64,000 nucleotides of DNA, taken from positions 124,001 to 188,000 of the forward strand of contig CAYTPV010000007.1 of the NCBI GenBank assembly GCA_964440115.1, given 5' to 3'. Numbering within the stretch: position 1 is the stretch's first letter; every line of letters starts with the position of its first letter. Shown piece after piece: positions 8,501 through 15,655 of this stretch. The translations under genes and the position numbers were made by a program. Below the pieces are notes generated by a model. That model saw nothing but the letters and a program-made list of their open reading frames with translations, did not search any database and was not told the DNA's origin. The DNA is from JAEWWD01 sp964440115 (GTDB lineage: Bacteria; Bacillota; Clostridia; Christensenellales; CAG-138).

Positions 8501-8824
8501 GCCATGAAGGGTATGTTCAAGCCGGTATTCAAAGAAGTGGAGCTTGGCCGTATATCCGTCCGCGAAACATTCAAGGTTACTGGTGTTGGTACAATCGCCG
8601 GCGCGTATGTGCAGGAAGGCAAAGTATCCCGCAATGCGCAGGTGCGTGTAGTCCGCGACGGCATAGTTATTCATGAAGGCAAGATTTCCTCGCTCAAACG
8701 CTTTAAGGACGATGCGAAGGAAGTTGCGCAAGGATATGAATGCGGTATCGGAATCGAGAATTTCAACGATCTGTTGGAAGGCGATACGATAGAAGCCTTC
8801 GTCATGGAAGAAGTCAAGAAATAA
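5573..8824 (+). CDS. infB: Translation initiation factor IF-2 with an extended repeat-rich N-terminus
   Basis: A 1083-residue IF-2, the GTPase that places initiator fMet-tRNA on the ribosome. The C-terminal two thirds are ordinary: IF2_N near 510-560, a G domain with GHVDHGKT at 594-601, DTPGHE and NKMD, then domains II-IV. The first 500 residues are unusual: a charged coiled-coil-like start, HDHDHDHD at 82-89, an Ala/Pro/Glu/Gln-rich stretch, then 21 units of about nine residues based on GGYQQRPQE/GGYAPRPQQ (about 230-417), then a basic linker. Firmicute IF-2 is usually 700-900 residues. ATG 5573 is chosen because GGGGGTG lies 6 bases upstream; the frame opens at 5564 without a suitable site. 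Confidence 0.95.
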   Translation: MATVNIADAAKELEARAQSLFARINQTHADVGETLQGVRARERELQEKEEAQRQVRLERERQERLMEVLSSDKDLAVHIGGHDHDHDHDMPVPEAQPKPVLQQQTEKPAATAPIKETKPAEQAKPAAVVSSETAEKPAKAEHAPAAQNPAIISETVSKPVQNVVEEPAAIAPAAQKPAAETQQVQQTAPQAKEQEPVKEPPVSQGTQRPASQQGYQQRTIDPSMYQRNPQQGGYQQRPQQEGGYAPRPQQGGYQQRPQEGSYAPRPQQGGYQQRPQEGGYAPRPQQGGYQQRPQEGGYAPRPQGGYQQRPQEGGYAPRPQQGGYQQRPQQGGYQQGGYQQRPQQQGGYAPRPQGGGYAPRQDGGYAPRPQGGGYAPRPQGGGGYAPRPQGGGFAPRPQGGGGFAPRPQQDGGFQRKPAGAAVTPAVSKERVSNYDPNKNNYTRNYEAEKKARSKKAMQKEVVTPVVPNARVWDEDAPVGGSRKRPRKQMQPHRPEPVIIEKAVITTENVTVKDLCEKIGKPAGEIIKKLFMLGIIATINQEIDFDTCELIASEYGITLEHQIAKTFEEVLQDSSEEADQPDTLVDRPPVVTIMGHVDHGKTSLLDAIRNSRVTEGEAGGITQHIGAYMVDCNGRSITFIDTPGHEAFTSMRARGAQVTDIVVLVVAADDGIMPQTVEAINHAKAAKVPIVVAINKMDRPEANPDRVKQQLTEYSLVSEEWGGETICVPVSAKTQMGIDTLLEMILLQADVLELKANPKRLAKGTIIEAQLDKGRGPIATVLVQNGTLSVGDTIVAGTTYGRVRAMMDDKGRRVQKAGPSQPVEVLGFSEVPAAGDTLNVAEIDKLSRQVAEERKDKIKAEQLKNLSKVSLDDLFSQIAEGQIKDLNIIVKADVQGSVEAVKQALEKLSNEEVRVRCIHGGVGAITGSDIMFAAASNAIVIGFNVRMDSTARSSSEKEKVDVRMYRIIYNAIEDVQNAMKGMFKPVFKEVELGRISVRETFKVTGVGTIAGAYVQEGKVSRNAQVRVVRDGIVIHEGKISSLKRFKDDAKEVAQGYECGIGIENFNDLLEGDTIEAFVMEEVKK
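6262..6822 (+). repeat. Tandem in-frame repeats inside infB
   Basis: About 560 bases of imperfect tandem repeat with a 27-base unit, often as a 54-base pair of units encoding GGYQQRPQE then GGYAPRPQQ. Later units shift to GGGYAPRPQ and GGGFAPRPQ. Near-identity of neighbouring copies suggests recent expansion by slippage or unequal exchange. The opposite-strand open frames here are by-products of the repeat. Confidence 0.92.
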
Positions 8825-8851
8825 AATAGGGTAGGGCATAAGGAGACCGCG

Positions 8852-9226
8852 ATGTCAGCCATACGACAGGACAGAATGAATGAGGAAGTCAAAAAAACCG
8901 TCAGTGAAGTAATTCGGGAAATGAAGGACCCCCGAATTTCTTCCATGACGACTATAACGGCGGCTGAGGTAACGAACGATCTCAAGTATGCCAAGATCCA
9001 TGTCAGCGTGTACGAGGAGGACGAGCAGGTACGCAAGGATGCTGTGGATGCTCTCAATCACGCTACCGGGTTTATTGCCCGTGAGATGGGACAGCGTATG
9101 CAGATCAGGCGACTGCCCGCTTTAAAATTCGTACTGGATACATCTATTGAATACAGCGTGCATATCGGCAAATTGCTCAATACACTGCATCCAGCCGAAC
9201 CGGAGCGGGAGCATGACGATGAATGA
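8852..9226 (+). CDS. rbfA: 30S ribosome-binding factor RbfA
   Basis: A 124-residue RbfA, a KH-like protein that assists late 16S rRNA maturation and cold adaptation. Typical features: RQDRMNEEVKKTVSEVI at the start, MKDPRISSMTTITAAEVTND, YAKIHVSVY, and LPALKFVLDTSIEYSVHI near the end. Length is normal. It follows infB by 27 bases with an AAGGAG site, and its 3' end overlaps the start of nrnA by 14 bases, so the two are likely translationally coupled. Confidence 0.94.
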   Translation: MSAIRQDRMNEEVKKTVSEVIREMKDPRISSMTTITAAEVTNDLKYAKIHVSVYEEDEQVRKDAVDALNHATGFIAREMGQRMQIRRLPALKFVLDTSIEYSVHIGKLLNTLHPAEPEREHDDE

Positions 9227-10202
9227 AGCAACCCTCACAATTGCCGAATGGCTGAGGACGGAAAACGGATTTACGCTCATTGCACATGTTTCGCCTGATG
9301 GAGACACGATAGGCTCTAGCTTGGCGCTGTATGGCGTTTTAACTGCCATGGGGAAACGCGTACGCGTTGTGTGCGATCAGCGTATGCCTGCAACTTACGC
9401 GTTCCTGCCTTATGCCGACCAGTTGACGGGCATCGAGGATTTGAAGGATACGCAAGAGTATCAAAACGCGATTGCCGTGGATTGCGCCGACATGAAAAGG
9501 ATGGGCCAAGCGGCTGAAATATTCCATGCGGCAACCCAAACCGGCAATATCGACCATCATCGCACAAATCCGCTCTACGGGGATTACATACTGCATGACG
9601 ATCATGCCGCAGCGACGGGTGAACTCATTTATGGAATTTGGCGTGAACTCGGGGCCGGTCTTGAGGGCGAGCCTGCACAGAATATTGCCATATGCCTGTT
9701 TACGGCTATCAGCACGGATACCGGGAATTTTTCTTACAGCAATACGACACCCGAAACCTTTCATATTGCCGGGGCTTTACTGGAAACCGGATTTGATATT
9801 TCTACCGTAAACCGATATCTTTATCGTACGGTTCCGCTGGGGAAAACGCGTTTGCTAGGATTTGTGCTGAGCAATATGCAGTTGTACGAAAATGGAAAAA
9901 TAGGCATGGCACTTGTCAGGCTTGAAGATTTGGATAGGCTTGGCGCACTTGCGGAGGATGCTGAAGGCACAATCGATGGCATACGCGATGTTGCATCGGT
10001 TGAAATTGCTATACTGGTCAGACAAAGCAGGGATGGTACCTATAAAGCGAGCATGCGCTCCAAGCAATATGCGGATGTGAGCGCTATTGCCCATGTTTAC
10101 GGCGGCGGCGGGCATGTACATGCGGCAGGCTGTACCTTGGAAGGCGAGCCTGAGCAAATCATGGACAAGCTGCTTGCCGCGGCGAAAGGCGCGCTTGCAT
10201 GA
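9213..10202 (+). CDS. nrnA: DHH-family oligoribonuclease/pAp phosphatase NrnA
   Basis: A 329-residue DHH/DHHA1 phosphoesterase. In Bacillus, NrnA degrades 2-5 nt RNA, pGpG/pApA and 3'-phosphoadenosine 5'-phosphate. Metal-binding motifs are present in order: HVSPDGDTIGSSLAL, AVDCAD, IDHHRTN (the DHH) and TDTGNFSYSNT; the DHHA1 domain ends with the substrate-binding YGGGGHVHAAG. Two in-frame starts (9213 and 9219) are close; both are inside the rbfA 3' end. The stop overlaps the truB start (ATGA). Position after rbfA is usual in Firmicutes. Confidence 0.92.
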   Translation: MTMNEATLTIAEWLRTENGFTLIAHVSPDGDTIGSSLALYGVLTAMGKRVRVVCDQRMPATYAFLPYADQLTGIEDLKDTQEYQNAIAVDCADMKRMGQAAEIFHAATQTGNIDHHRTNPLYGDYILHDDHAAATGELIYGIWRELGAGLEGEPAQNIAICLFTAISTDTGNFSYSNTTPETFHIAGALLETGFDISTVNRYLYRTVPLGKTRLLGFVLSNMQLYENGKIGMALVRLEDLDRLGALAEDAEGTIDGIRDVASVEIAILVRQSRDGTYKASMRSKQYADVSAIAHVYGGGGHVHAAGCTLEGEPEQIMDKLLAAAKGALA

Positions 10203-11101
10203 TGCGTGTGGAGGGCATTGTAAATGTGCTGAAGCCACCCGGCATGACATCCAGCGACGTCGTATCCGATGTGCGAAGACTGTTCAATACAAAGCGCGTT
10301 GGCCATACCGGCACTCTGGACCCGGGGGCTTCGGGTGTACTGCCTATTACACTGGGCAGGGCTACCCGCTTATTCGATATACTGATCGAAAAAGAAAAAG
10401 AGTATATCGCGGAAATAGCGTTTGGTACATGTACAGATACGCAGGATTCTTACGGTAAAATTACCGAACGCGATGAAACGTATGTTTCAGCTGAGGTTTT
10501 GCAAGCGGTATTGCCTGATTTTGTCGGCCAATCCAAACAAACCGCTCCGAAGTACTCTGCGCTCAAATCCGGCGGTAAATCCCTTTACGAGCTTGCGCGC
10601 AGCGGTCAGGAAGTTCCCGAGAAAGAGCGTGAAGTGAACATTTACGTTCTGGAATACGTTGCCCAGACCGCTTATAGCCGGTTTTTGCTTCGAATTCGCT
10701 GTTCACGCGGTACCTATATCCGTACACTCTGTGAGGATATCGGCAAAAGAATTGGCGCGTGTGCGCATATGTCTTTTCTTTTGCGATCCGCGTCCGGCAC
10801 ATTTACGGTGGAAGATGCTTATTCCATTGCGGAATTGTCGGCGTTGAAGGAGGAGGACCGGCTGTCGGAAGCCGTCCTGTCTATCGAACGTGTACTGGAG
10901 TTCCTGCCCAGCGTACACATTCAGAACCAATGCGATGAAGACCGCCTGAAAAACGGTTGTACGCTCGGTGCGGACTCGCTCTCAGGTACGCCTGATTTTG
11001 GCTGGTGCAGGGTTTATGCATCGGAATTGCTTGGCGTAGGGACTTATACTCATTCCGGTTTAAAATTGAAACTGCATTTGTGGCCTGCAGATACTGAATA
11101 G
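10199..11101 (+). CDS. truB: tRNA pseudouridine-55 synthase TruB
   Basis: A 300-residue TruB that makes pseudouridine at position 55 of tRNA. The catalytic loop GHTGTLDPGASGVLPI contains the nucleophilic Asp; upstream is NVLKPPGMTSSDVV, and downstream KYSALKSGGKSLYELAR and the CSRGTYIRTLCEDIG signature. The C-terminal region is short, consistent with the bacterial form. It overlaps nrnA by 4 bases and precedes ribF, as in Bacillus. Confidence 0.95.
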   Translation: MMRVEGIVNVLKPPGMTSSDVVSDVRRLFNTKRVGHTGTLDPGASGVLPITLGRATRLFDILIEKEKEYIAEIAFGTCTDTQDSYGKITERDETYVSAEVLQAVLPDFVGQSKQTAPKYSALKSGGKSLYELARSGQEVPEKEREVNIYVLEYVAQTAYSRFLLRIRCSRGTYIRTLCEDIGKRIGACAHMSFLLRSASGTFTVEDAYSIAELSALKEEDRLSEAVLSIERVLEFLPSVHIQNQCDEDRLKNGCTLGADSLSGTPDFGWCRVYASELLGVGTYTHSGLKLKLHLWPADTE

Positions 11102-11141
11102 TAGCGATTGCGACAAAACTGCAGGCGCTTAGAGGATGGAA

Positions 11142-12056
11142 ATGCCAACCGATCAAAAACAATCAGCCGTAATAGCGCTCGGAATGTTTGACGGGGTGCA
11201 TCTGGGGCACCGCGCCTTGCTTGCATGCGCAGTGGAAAAGGCGAAATCGCTCAACTGCAAAAGCGTAGCGTATACATTTTCCAATCACCCCCGTTCATTA
11301 TTTGCACGTCCGCCCAAACTGCTGACAACTCCTAGCGAACGCAAAGAGCGGCTCATTAGCACAGGCGTGGATATCGTCAGTATGGAAATGTTTGATCGGA
11401 CGACGGCCTCGCTGTCTCCGCGAGCATTTGTTGAAGGCTTGCTGCGGGAATACGCCGTGCGTGCGATTGTGGTCGGCTTTAATTATGCTTTTGGCCAGGG
11501 CGGGCAGGGGAGCGCTCGGACGCTTCAGGCATTCGGGAAAGAATATGGGTTCGATGTACATGTCATAGAGCCCATTGTTTATGAGGGAGAAACCGTATCC
11601 AGTTCCCGTATCCGCGAATTGCTGGAGACCGGAAACCTGCATACGGCGAACGCGATGCTGTGCAATCCATATGTACTTTGCGGCAAGGTGTCAGCAAACC
11701 GGGGTATCGGAAAAAGTCTGGGCTTTCCGACCGCAAATATTCTTCCGCCTACAGAAAAGGTGCAGCCAAAGCCAGGGGTTTATATTACTACCATGCTGTA
11801 TCAGGGCATGCGATACGCCGCTGTGACCAATGTGGGTGATAATCCTACGGTTTCGGGCAAATTTGTTACGGTGGAAACCCACATATTGGATTTCCATGGC
11901 GATTTATACGGGCAGGAAATCTGCGTGGAATTCAGGGTGAGGCTTCGGGACGAGGTGCGTTTCCCGGGTAAAACCGAATTGGCGCAACAGATTGAAATCG
12001 ATACCACACGCGCCCGCGCTTGGCTGTGCGAGGCGCAAATGCGCGAATTAGGCTGA
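11142..12056 (+). CDS. ribF: Bifunctional riboflavin kinase/FAD synthetase RibF
   Basis: A 304-residue enzyme that converts riboflavin to FMN and then FAD. The N-terminal FAD synthetase domain shows GMFDGVHLGHRALL (nucleotidyltransferase HxGH-like site) and SSSRIRELL (the ISSTxIR-like motif); the C-terminal riboflavin kinase domain shows GKSLGFPTANI and the beta-barrel core with NVGDNPT and VETHILDF. I choose ATG 11142 because AGAGG at 11131-11135 gives 6-base spacing; ATG 11136 is directly adjacent to it. It closes the rimP operon. Confidence 0.93.
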   Translation: MPTDQKQSAVIALGMFDGVHLGHRALLACAVEKAKSLNCKSVAYTFSNHPRSLFARPPKLLTTPSERKERLISTGVDIVSMEMFDRTTASLSPRAFVEGLLREYAVRAIVVGFNYAFGQGGQGSARTLQAFGKEYGFDVHVIEPIVYEGETVSSSRIRELLETGNLHTANAMLCNPYVLCGKVSANRGIGKSLGFPTANILPPTEKVQPKPGVYITTMLYQGMRYAAVTNVGDNPTVSGKFVTVETHILDFHGDLYGQEICVEFRVRLRDEVRFPGKTELAQQIEIDTTRARAWLCEAQMRELG

Positions 12057-12081
12057 AACAGGGCATTCCAGGCAAAACATG

Positions 12082-12110
12082 TTTACAACCATGCTGCCGT
12101 ATGCTACACT
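12082..12110 (+). promoter_or_regulatory. Promoter of rpsO
   Basis: TTTACA at 12082-12087, a 17-base spacer and TACACT at 12105-12110. It gives rpsO its own start downstream of ribF, with a leader of about 85 bases. Confidence 0.6.
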
Positions 12111-12131
12111 GTTAGCTGTAAATCAAGTGAA

Positions 12132-12177
12132 CCGCGGCATAGTCCTGCGACTCTCCAACGCATCACTCTGCCGGCGG
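12132..12177 (+). promoter_or_regulatory. Possible S15 autoregulatory leader
   Basis: The leader can fold as an outer stem (CCGCGGCA 12132-12139 with TGCC/GCGG 12169-12177, one bulged G) and an inner TGCG/CGCA hairpin (12146-12149 with 12159-12162), ending just before the ribosome site. Ribosomal protein S15 represses its own mRNA through different leader folds in different bacteria, so this is a reasonable candidate, but no conserved S15 motif was recognised with confidence. Confidence 0.35.
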
Positions 12178-12202
12178 GGATACCATTAAACAGGAGGATA
12201 TC

Positions 12203-12466
12203 ATGGAAAAAGACCGCAAACTCGAGATCATCGAGCAATACAAATTGCACGATGGTGACACTGGCTCTCCTGAGGTACAGATTGCGCTTCTTACCGAGCG
12301 CATCAATCATCTTAATGAGCATCTGAAACTGCACAAGAAGGATCACCACTCCCGCCGCGGCCTGCTGAAAATGGTCGGTCAGCGCAGGGGCCTTCTGAAC
12401 TACCTCAAAGATAAGGATATTGAACGCTACAGGGCGATCATTGCAAGCCTGAACCTGAGGAAATAA
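12203..12466 (+). CDS. rpsO: 30S ribosomal protein S15
   Basis: An 87-residue S15, an early 16S rRNA-binding protein. It has the full set of helices with DTGSPEVQIALLTERINHL, HKKDHHSRRGLLKMVGQRR and LLNYLKDKD. Standard length; AGGAGG 7 bases before the ATG. It has its own promoter and terminator, and precedes pnp as in most bacteria. Confidence 0.98.
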   Translation: MEKDRKLEIIEQYKLHDGDTGSPEVQIALLTERINHLNEHLKLHKKDHHSRRGLLKMVGQRRGLLNYLKDKDIERYRAIIASLNLRK

Positions 12467-12472
12467 GTGCAA

Positions 12473-12502
12473 AAAGCGGGGAGCAATCTCCGCTTTCTTT
12501 TT
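12473..12502 (+). terminator. rpsO terminator
   Basis: A 10-bp stem with one G-T pair (12473-12482 with 12487-12496), GCAA loop, then TTTCTTTTT, starting only a few bases after the rpsO stop. Confidence 0.8.
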
Positions 12503-12570
12503 GGGCATACTAATTGCATGGATAAAATCAGTGCGATAGTTGTTCAAAAGGTCATTTTTCAGCAAAAAGT

Positions 12571-12600
12571 GAAAAAACGGCGAAATTGCGCCGTTTTTTC
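12571..12600 (+). terminator. Second terminator between rpsO and pnp
   Basis: A perfect 12-bp stem, GAAAAAACGGCG (12571-12582) with CGCCGTTTTTTC (12589-12600), 6-base loop. The A-tract/T-tract symmetry would allow function on either strand. Two terminators in tandem indicate that pnp relies mainly on its own promoter. Confidence 0.8.
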
Positions 12601-12617
12601 TATTTTGGGATATTTTT

Positions 12618-12648
12618 TGTGGTGCACATGACCGCCTCGTGCTATACT
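12618..12648 (+). promoter_or_regulatory. Weak candidate promoter for pnp
   Basis: TATACT at 12643-12648 with TTGTGG at 12618-12623. The 19-base spacer is longer than ideal, so this is tentative; a promoter is expected here because two terminators lie just upstream. Confidence 0.35.
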
Positions 12649-12698
12649 AATTTGGAAGAAATAAAGGAAGAAGATAATTAGAAGGAGTTTTTAGACAC

Positions 12699-14792
12699 AT
12701 GCAGAAAAAGTTTGAAATGCAGCTTGGCGGCAGGAGACTGATCGTCGAAACCGGCAAATATGCTGAACAGGCGGGCGGTTCCTGTCTCGTACGCTGTGGC
12801 GATACTGCTGTACTGACCGCTGCGACTATCGCAAAAACCGCTCGTGACGGCGTTGATTTTCTACCTTTGAGCGTAGATTACGAAGAAAAGCTTTATGCTG
12901 TTGGCAAAATCCCCGGCGGTTTTATCAAACGAGAAGGCCGTCCTTCGGAAAAAGCCATTCTGACATCCCGCCTCATCGACCGTCCGCTGCGTCCGCTGTT
13001 CCCCAAGGGATTTTACAGGGATGTACAGGTCATCTCCACTGTGCTGTGCGTTGAACAGGATATTCAGCCCGATGTGTTGGCCATGATCGGTTCTTCCATC
13101 GCGCTGTCCATCAGCGAAGCGCCGTTCATGGGGCCGACAGGTTCCGTAAACGTAGGCATGATCGATAATGAGTTCATACTCAATCCCAATGTAGAGCAGC
13201 GCGAAAAGAGCAGGCTGACACTTACGGTCGCCGGTACCCGTGACGCCGTTATGATGGTGGAAGCGGGCGCGAACGAAGTGACCGAAAAGGAAATGCTTGA
13301 CGCCATATTGTTTGCCCACGGCCATATCAAGGAAATCGTTACGTTCATTGAAGGGATTGCTGCGGAAGCAGGCAAAACTAAGTGCGAATACGAAGTGTAC
13401 GCACCCGATGAGGCACTCAAGGGAAAAGTCCGCGAAGCCTCTTTTGATAAAATGGTCTGGGCGCTGGATACATTCGACCGCAAAGAACGCGAAGTGCGTT
13501 CTCAGCAGGTTAAGGAAGAAACAATTGCCGCGTTTGCAGAGGAATTCCCCGGCAGCGCGAAAGATATTGATGCCATACTGTACTCGCTCACAAAGGAAAT
13601 CGTACGCGATAAGATTATCAACAAAGAAATTCGCCCGGATGGCCGTAAGCGTGACGAAATCCGACCCATCTGGTCCGAAGTCGGCATTCTCGCCCGTACC
13701 CATGGTTCCGCAGTGTTTACCCGCGGTCAGACACAGGTCTTGACAATCGCAACATTAGGTACAATCGCGGAAGCGCAGATACTGGACGGAATTACTCTGG
13801 AAGAAAACAAACGCTACATGCACCAGTACAATATGCCCCCCTACAGCGTAGGCGAGACGCGTATGATGCGCGGTCCCGGCCGCCGCGAAGTTGGCCACGG
13901 CGCATTGGCTGAACGTGCTTTGGAACCCGTTCTTCCCACGCCTGAAGAGTTCCCGTATTGCATGCGCCTGGTTTCCGAAGTCATCAGCTCCAACGGAAGT
14001 ACGTCTCAGGCTTCCATCTGCGCAAGCACAATGGCGCTGATGGATGCGGGCGTTCCCATTAAAAAGCCGGTCGCAGGCGTTGCCATGGGCCTGATCAAGG
14101 ATGACAGCAACGGCAATATCGCCATATTAACGGATATTCAGGGCCTCGAAGACTTCTTGGGCGACATGGATTTCAAGGTTGCAGGAACCAAGGATGGCAT
14201 TACCGCCATACAGATGGATATTAAGATCAAAGGCATCAGTGAAGAAATATTGACCCGTGCGTTGGAACAAGCTCGGCTCGGCCGCTTGTTCATACTCGAT
14301 AAAATGCTTGAAACGCTGCCCGAACCGCGTACCGAGCTTTCCAGCTTTGCGCCGCGTATTATTTCCTTCAGCATCAATCCGGATAAGATCCGCGATGTCA
14401 TAGGCTCCGGCGGCAAGACGATTAACAAGATCATTGCCGATACCGGCGTAAAGATCGATATCGAGGACGACGGCAAGGTATTCATTGCTTCTCCTGACGC
14501 TGCCGCAGCGGATGCCGCCAAGCGCATCATCGAAGGCATCGTAAAGGATATCGAAGTTGGCGACGTATTCCTGGGCAAGGTAGTGCGGATTATGCCGTTC
14601 GGCGCGTTTGTCAATCTCACACCCGGCAAGGACGGCCTTGTGCATATTTCCAAGCTTGACAACAAGCGCGTTGAAAAAGTAGAAGATGTCGTTAATATTG
14701 GCGATGAAATTCTCGTCCGCGTTGTGGAAATCGATAAGCAGGGTAAAATCAATCTGACGCGCAAAGGCCTGCTTCCTGAGGATCAGAACTAA
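12699..14792 (+). CDS. pnp: Polyribonucleotide nucleotidyltransferase (PNPase)
   Basis: A 697-residue phosphorolytic 3'-5' exoribonuclease of mRNA turnover. Order: first RNase PH-like domain (about 1-210, GGFIKREGRPSEKAILTSRL), all-alpha linker, second RNase PH domain (about 310-540, the catalytic one, with RGQTQVLT, GSTSQASICAS and GVAMGLI), KH domain (about 550-610, IGSGGKTINKII) and S1 domain (about 618-690, GKVVRIMPFGAFVNL). Normal length, GAAGGAG ribosome site. Neighbours rpsO, ylxY and pepR repeat the Bacillus order. Confidence 0.97.
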   Translation: MQKKFEMQLGGRRLIVETGKYAEQAGGSCLVRCGDTAVLTAATIAKTARDGVDFLPLSVDYEEKLYAVGKIPGGFIKREGRPSEKAILTSRLIDRPLRPLFPKGFYRDVQVISTVLCVEQDIQPDVLAMIGSSIALSISEAPFMGPTGSVNVGMIDNEFILNPNVEQREKSRLTLTVAGTRDAVMMVEAGANEVTEKEMLDAILFAHGHIKEIVTFIEGIAAEAGKTKCEYEVYAPDEALKGKVREASFDKMVWALDTFDRKEREVRSQQVKEETIAAFAEEFPGSAKDIDAILYSLTKEIVRDKIINKEIRPDGRKRDEIRPIWSEVGILARTHGSAVFTRGQTQVLTIATLGTIAEAQILDGITLEENKRYMHQYNMPPYSVGETRMMRGPGRREVGHGALAERALEPVLPTPEEFPYCMRLVSEVISSNGSTSQASICASTMALMDAGVPIKKPVAGVAMGLIKDDSNGNIAILTDIQGLEDFLGDMDFKVAGTKDGITAIQMDIKIKGISEEILTRALEQARLGRLFILDKMLETLPEPRTELSSFAPRIISFSINPDKIRDVIGSGGKTINKIIADTGVKIDIEDDGKVFIASPDAAAADAAKRIIEGIVKDIEVGDVFLGKVVRIMPFGAFVNLTPGKDGLVHISKLDNKRVEKVEDVVNIGDEILVRVVEIDKQGKINLTRKGLLPEDQN

Positions 14793-14822
14793 GACTGAAA
14801 CGTTCAGTAGTTTGAATTACGC

Positions 14823-14858
14823 GGGAGGCGGGGCCGGGGTCAACCCGCTCCGCCTTCC
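14823..14858 (+). other. GC-rich hairpin after pnp
   Basis: A 12-bp stem with two G-T pairs (14823-14834 with 14847-14858) and a 12-base loop that can pair further. No T-tract follows, so it is more likely an mRNA 3'-end stabiliser or processing site than an intrinsic terminator. Confidence 0.55.
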
Positions 14859-14887
14859 GTACTATCAGCTTCCTTGTGACATTCCGT

Positions 14888-14923
14888 CTTTGCATGCGGC
14901 ATATAGTATAACAGCATGCAAAG
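14888..14923 (+). promoter_or_regulatory. Perfect inverted repeat covering the ylxY ribosome site
   Basis: CTTTGCATGC (14888-14897) and GCATGCAAAG (14914-14923), 10 bp perfect with a 16-base AT-rich centre containing TATAGT. The right arm runs into the AAGGAGG site of ylxY. It could be an operator around a -10 element or an mRNA hairpin limiting translation. Confidence 0.5.
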
Positions 14924-14935
14924 GAGGATGGGACC

Positions 14936-15655
14936 ATGGACATGTTGAGGGGAAAAGGTCGTGCGTTTGTAAACGTTCTGCTGGCTGCATTGATGGCGGT
15001 GTTGTATTTTACAACAGCTACGCCTATCGCACAGTCAGTAATGGGCGCATTATATAATAGCCCGGTGTACCGGGGACACAAAAAAGGGGTTATCGCTGTA
15101 GAATGTGCCGTCAGCTGGAATGCCACAGCGATTCCTGGTTTGTTGGCCACACTCAAAGAAAAAAACATACATATTACATTTGTGGTAAGCGGCGCATGGG
15201 CGCAGCAAAACCCTGAGCTGTTGGTGCAGATGGTTCAGGAGGGACATGAGATTGGCACTATGGGGCAGAACCCCATGCAGGATGGAAGCGCAGATGTTGT
15301 TGCAGCTGATATTAAAGAATCCCTTCAGATCATCAACACTGTAGCGGGCATACGGCCAAAGCTCTATTATTCCGGCGTCCGGAGGGTACCCATTTCCACA
15401 AGAGCTGCAAACAAACTGGGGCTGACGCACGTACTGTGCACGGTAGATTTGCTTTCCGGCCGCGGAGATTCAGCTGACATACTATCGCGTGCATTGGATA
15501 AGCCTTTTGATGGAAGCATATTGCTTATACAGCCAACTGCGGAGGCGGCAAAAGCCTTGCCTGCCTGCATTGAAGGGCTTCAGCAGCAAGGGTTTCGCAT
15601 AGGGACAATCAGCGAAACGCTGGGCGAGCAATCACAGAAGGAAGTACGAATATGA
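14936..15655 (+). CDS. ylxY: YlxY-like polysaccharide deacetylase-fold protein, probably inactive
   Basis: A 239-residue protein with an N-terminal membrane anchor (about 10-38) and a NodB-type deacetylase fold outside the membrane. Its place between pnp and the M16 peptidase is that of Bacillus ylxY. The fold is visible in LLATLKEKNIHITFVVSGAWA, GHEIGTMGQNP and IRPKLYYSGVRRVP. The catalytic TFDDG motif is replaced by AVECAVSWN and the metal-binding histidine motif after GHEIG is lost, so hydrolysis is unlikely; a structural or binding role is inferred. Start ATG with AAGGAGG 8 bases before. The stop overlaps the pepR start by 4 bases. Confidence 0.8.
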   Translation: MDMLRGKGRAFVNVLLAALMAVLYFTTATPIAQSVMGALYNSPVYRGHKKGVIAVECAVSWNATAIPGLLATLKEKNIHITFVVSGAWAQQNPELLVQMVQEGHEIGTMGQNPMQDGSADVVAADIKESLQIINTVAGIRPKLYYSGVRRVPISTRAANKLGLTHVLCTVDLLSGRGDSADILSRALDKPFDGSILLIQPTAEAAKALPACIEGLQQQGFRIGTISETLGEQSQKEVRI

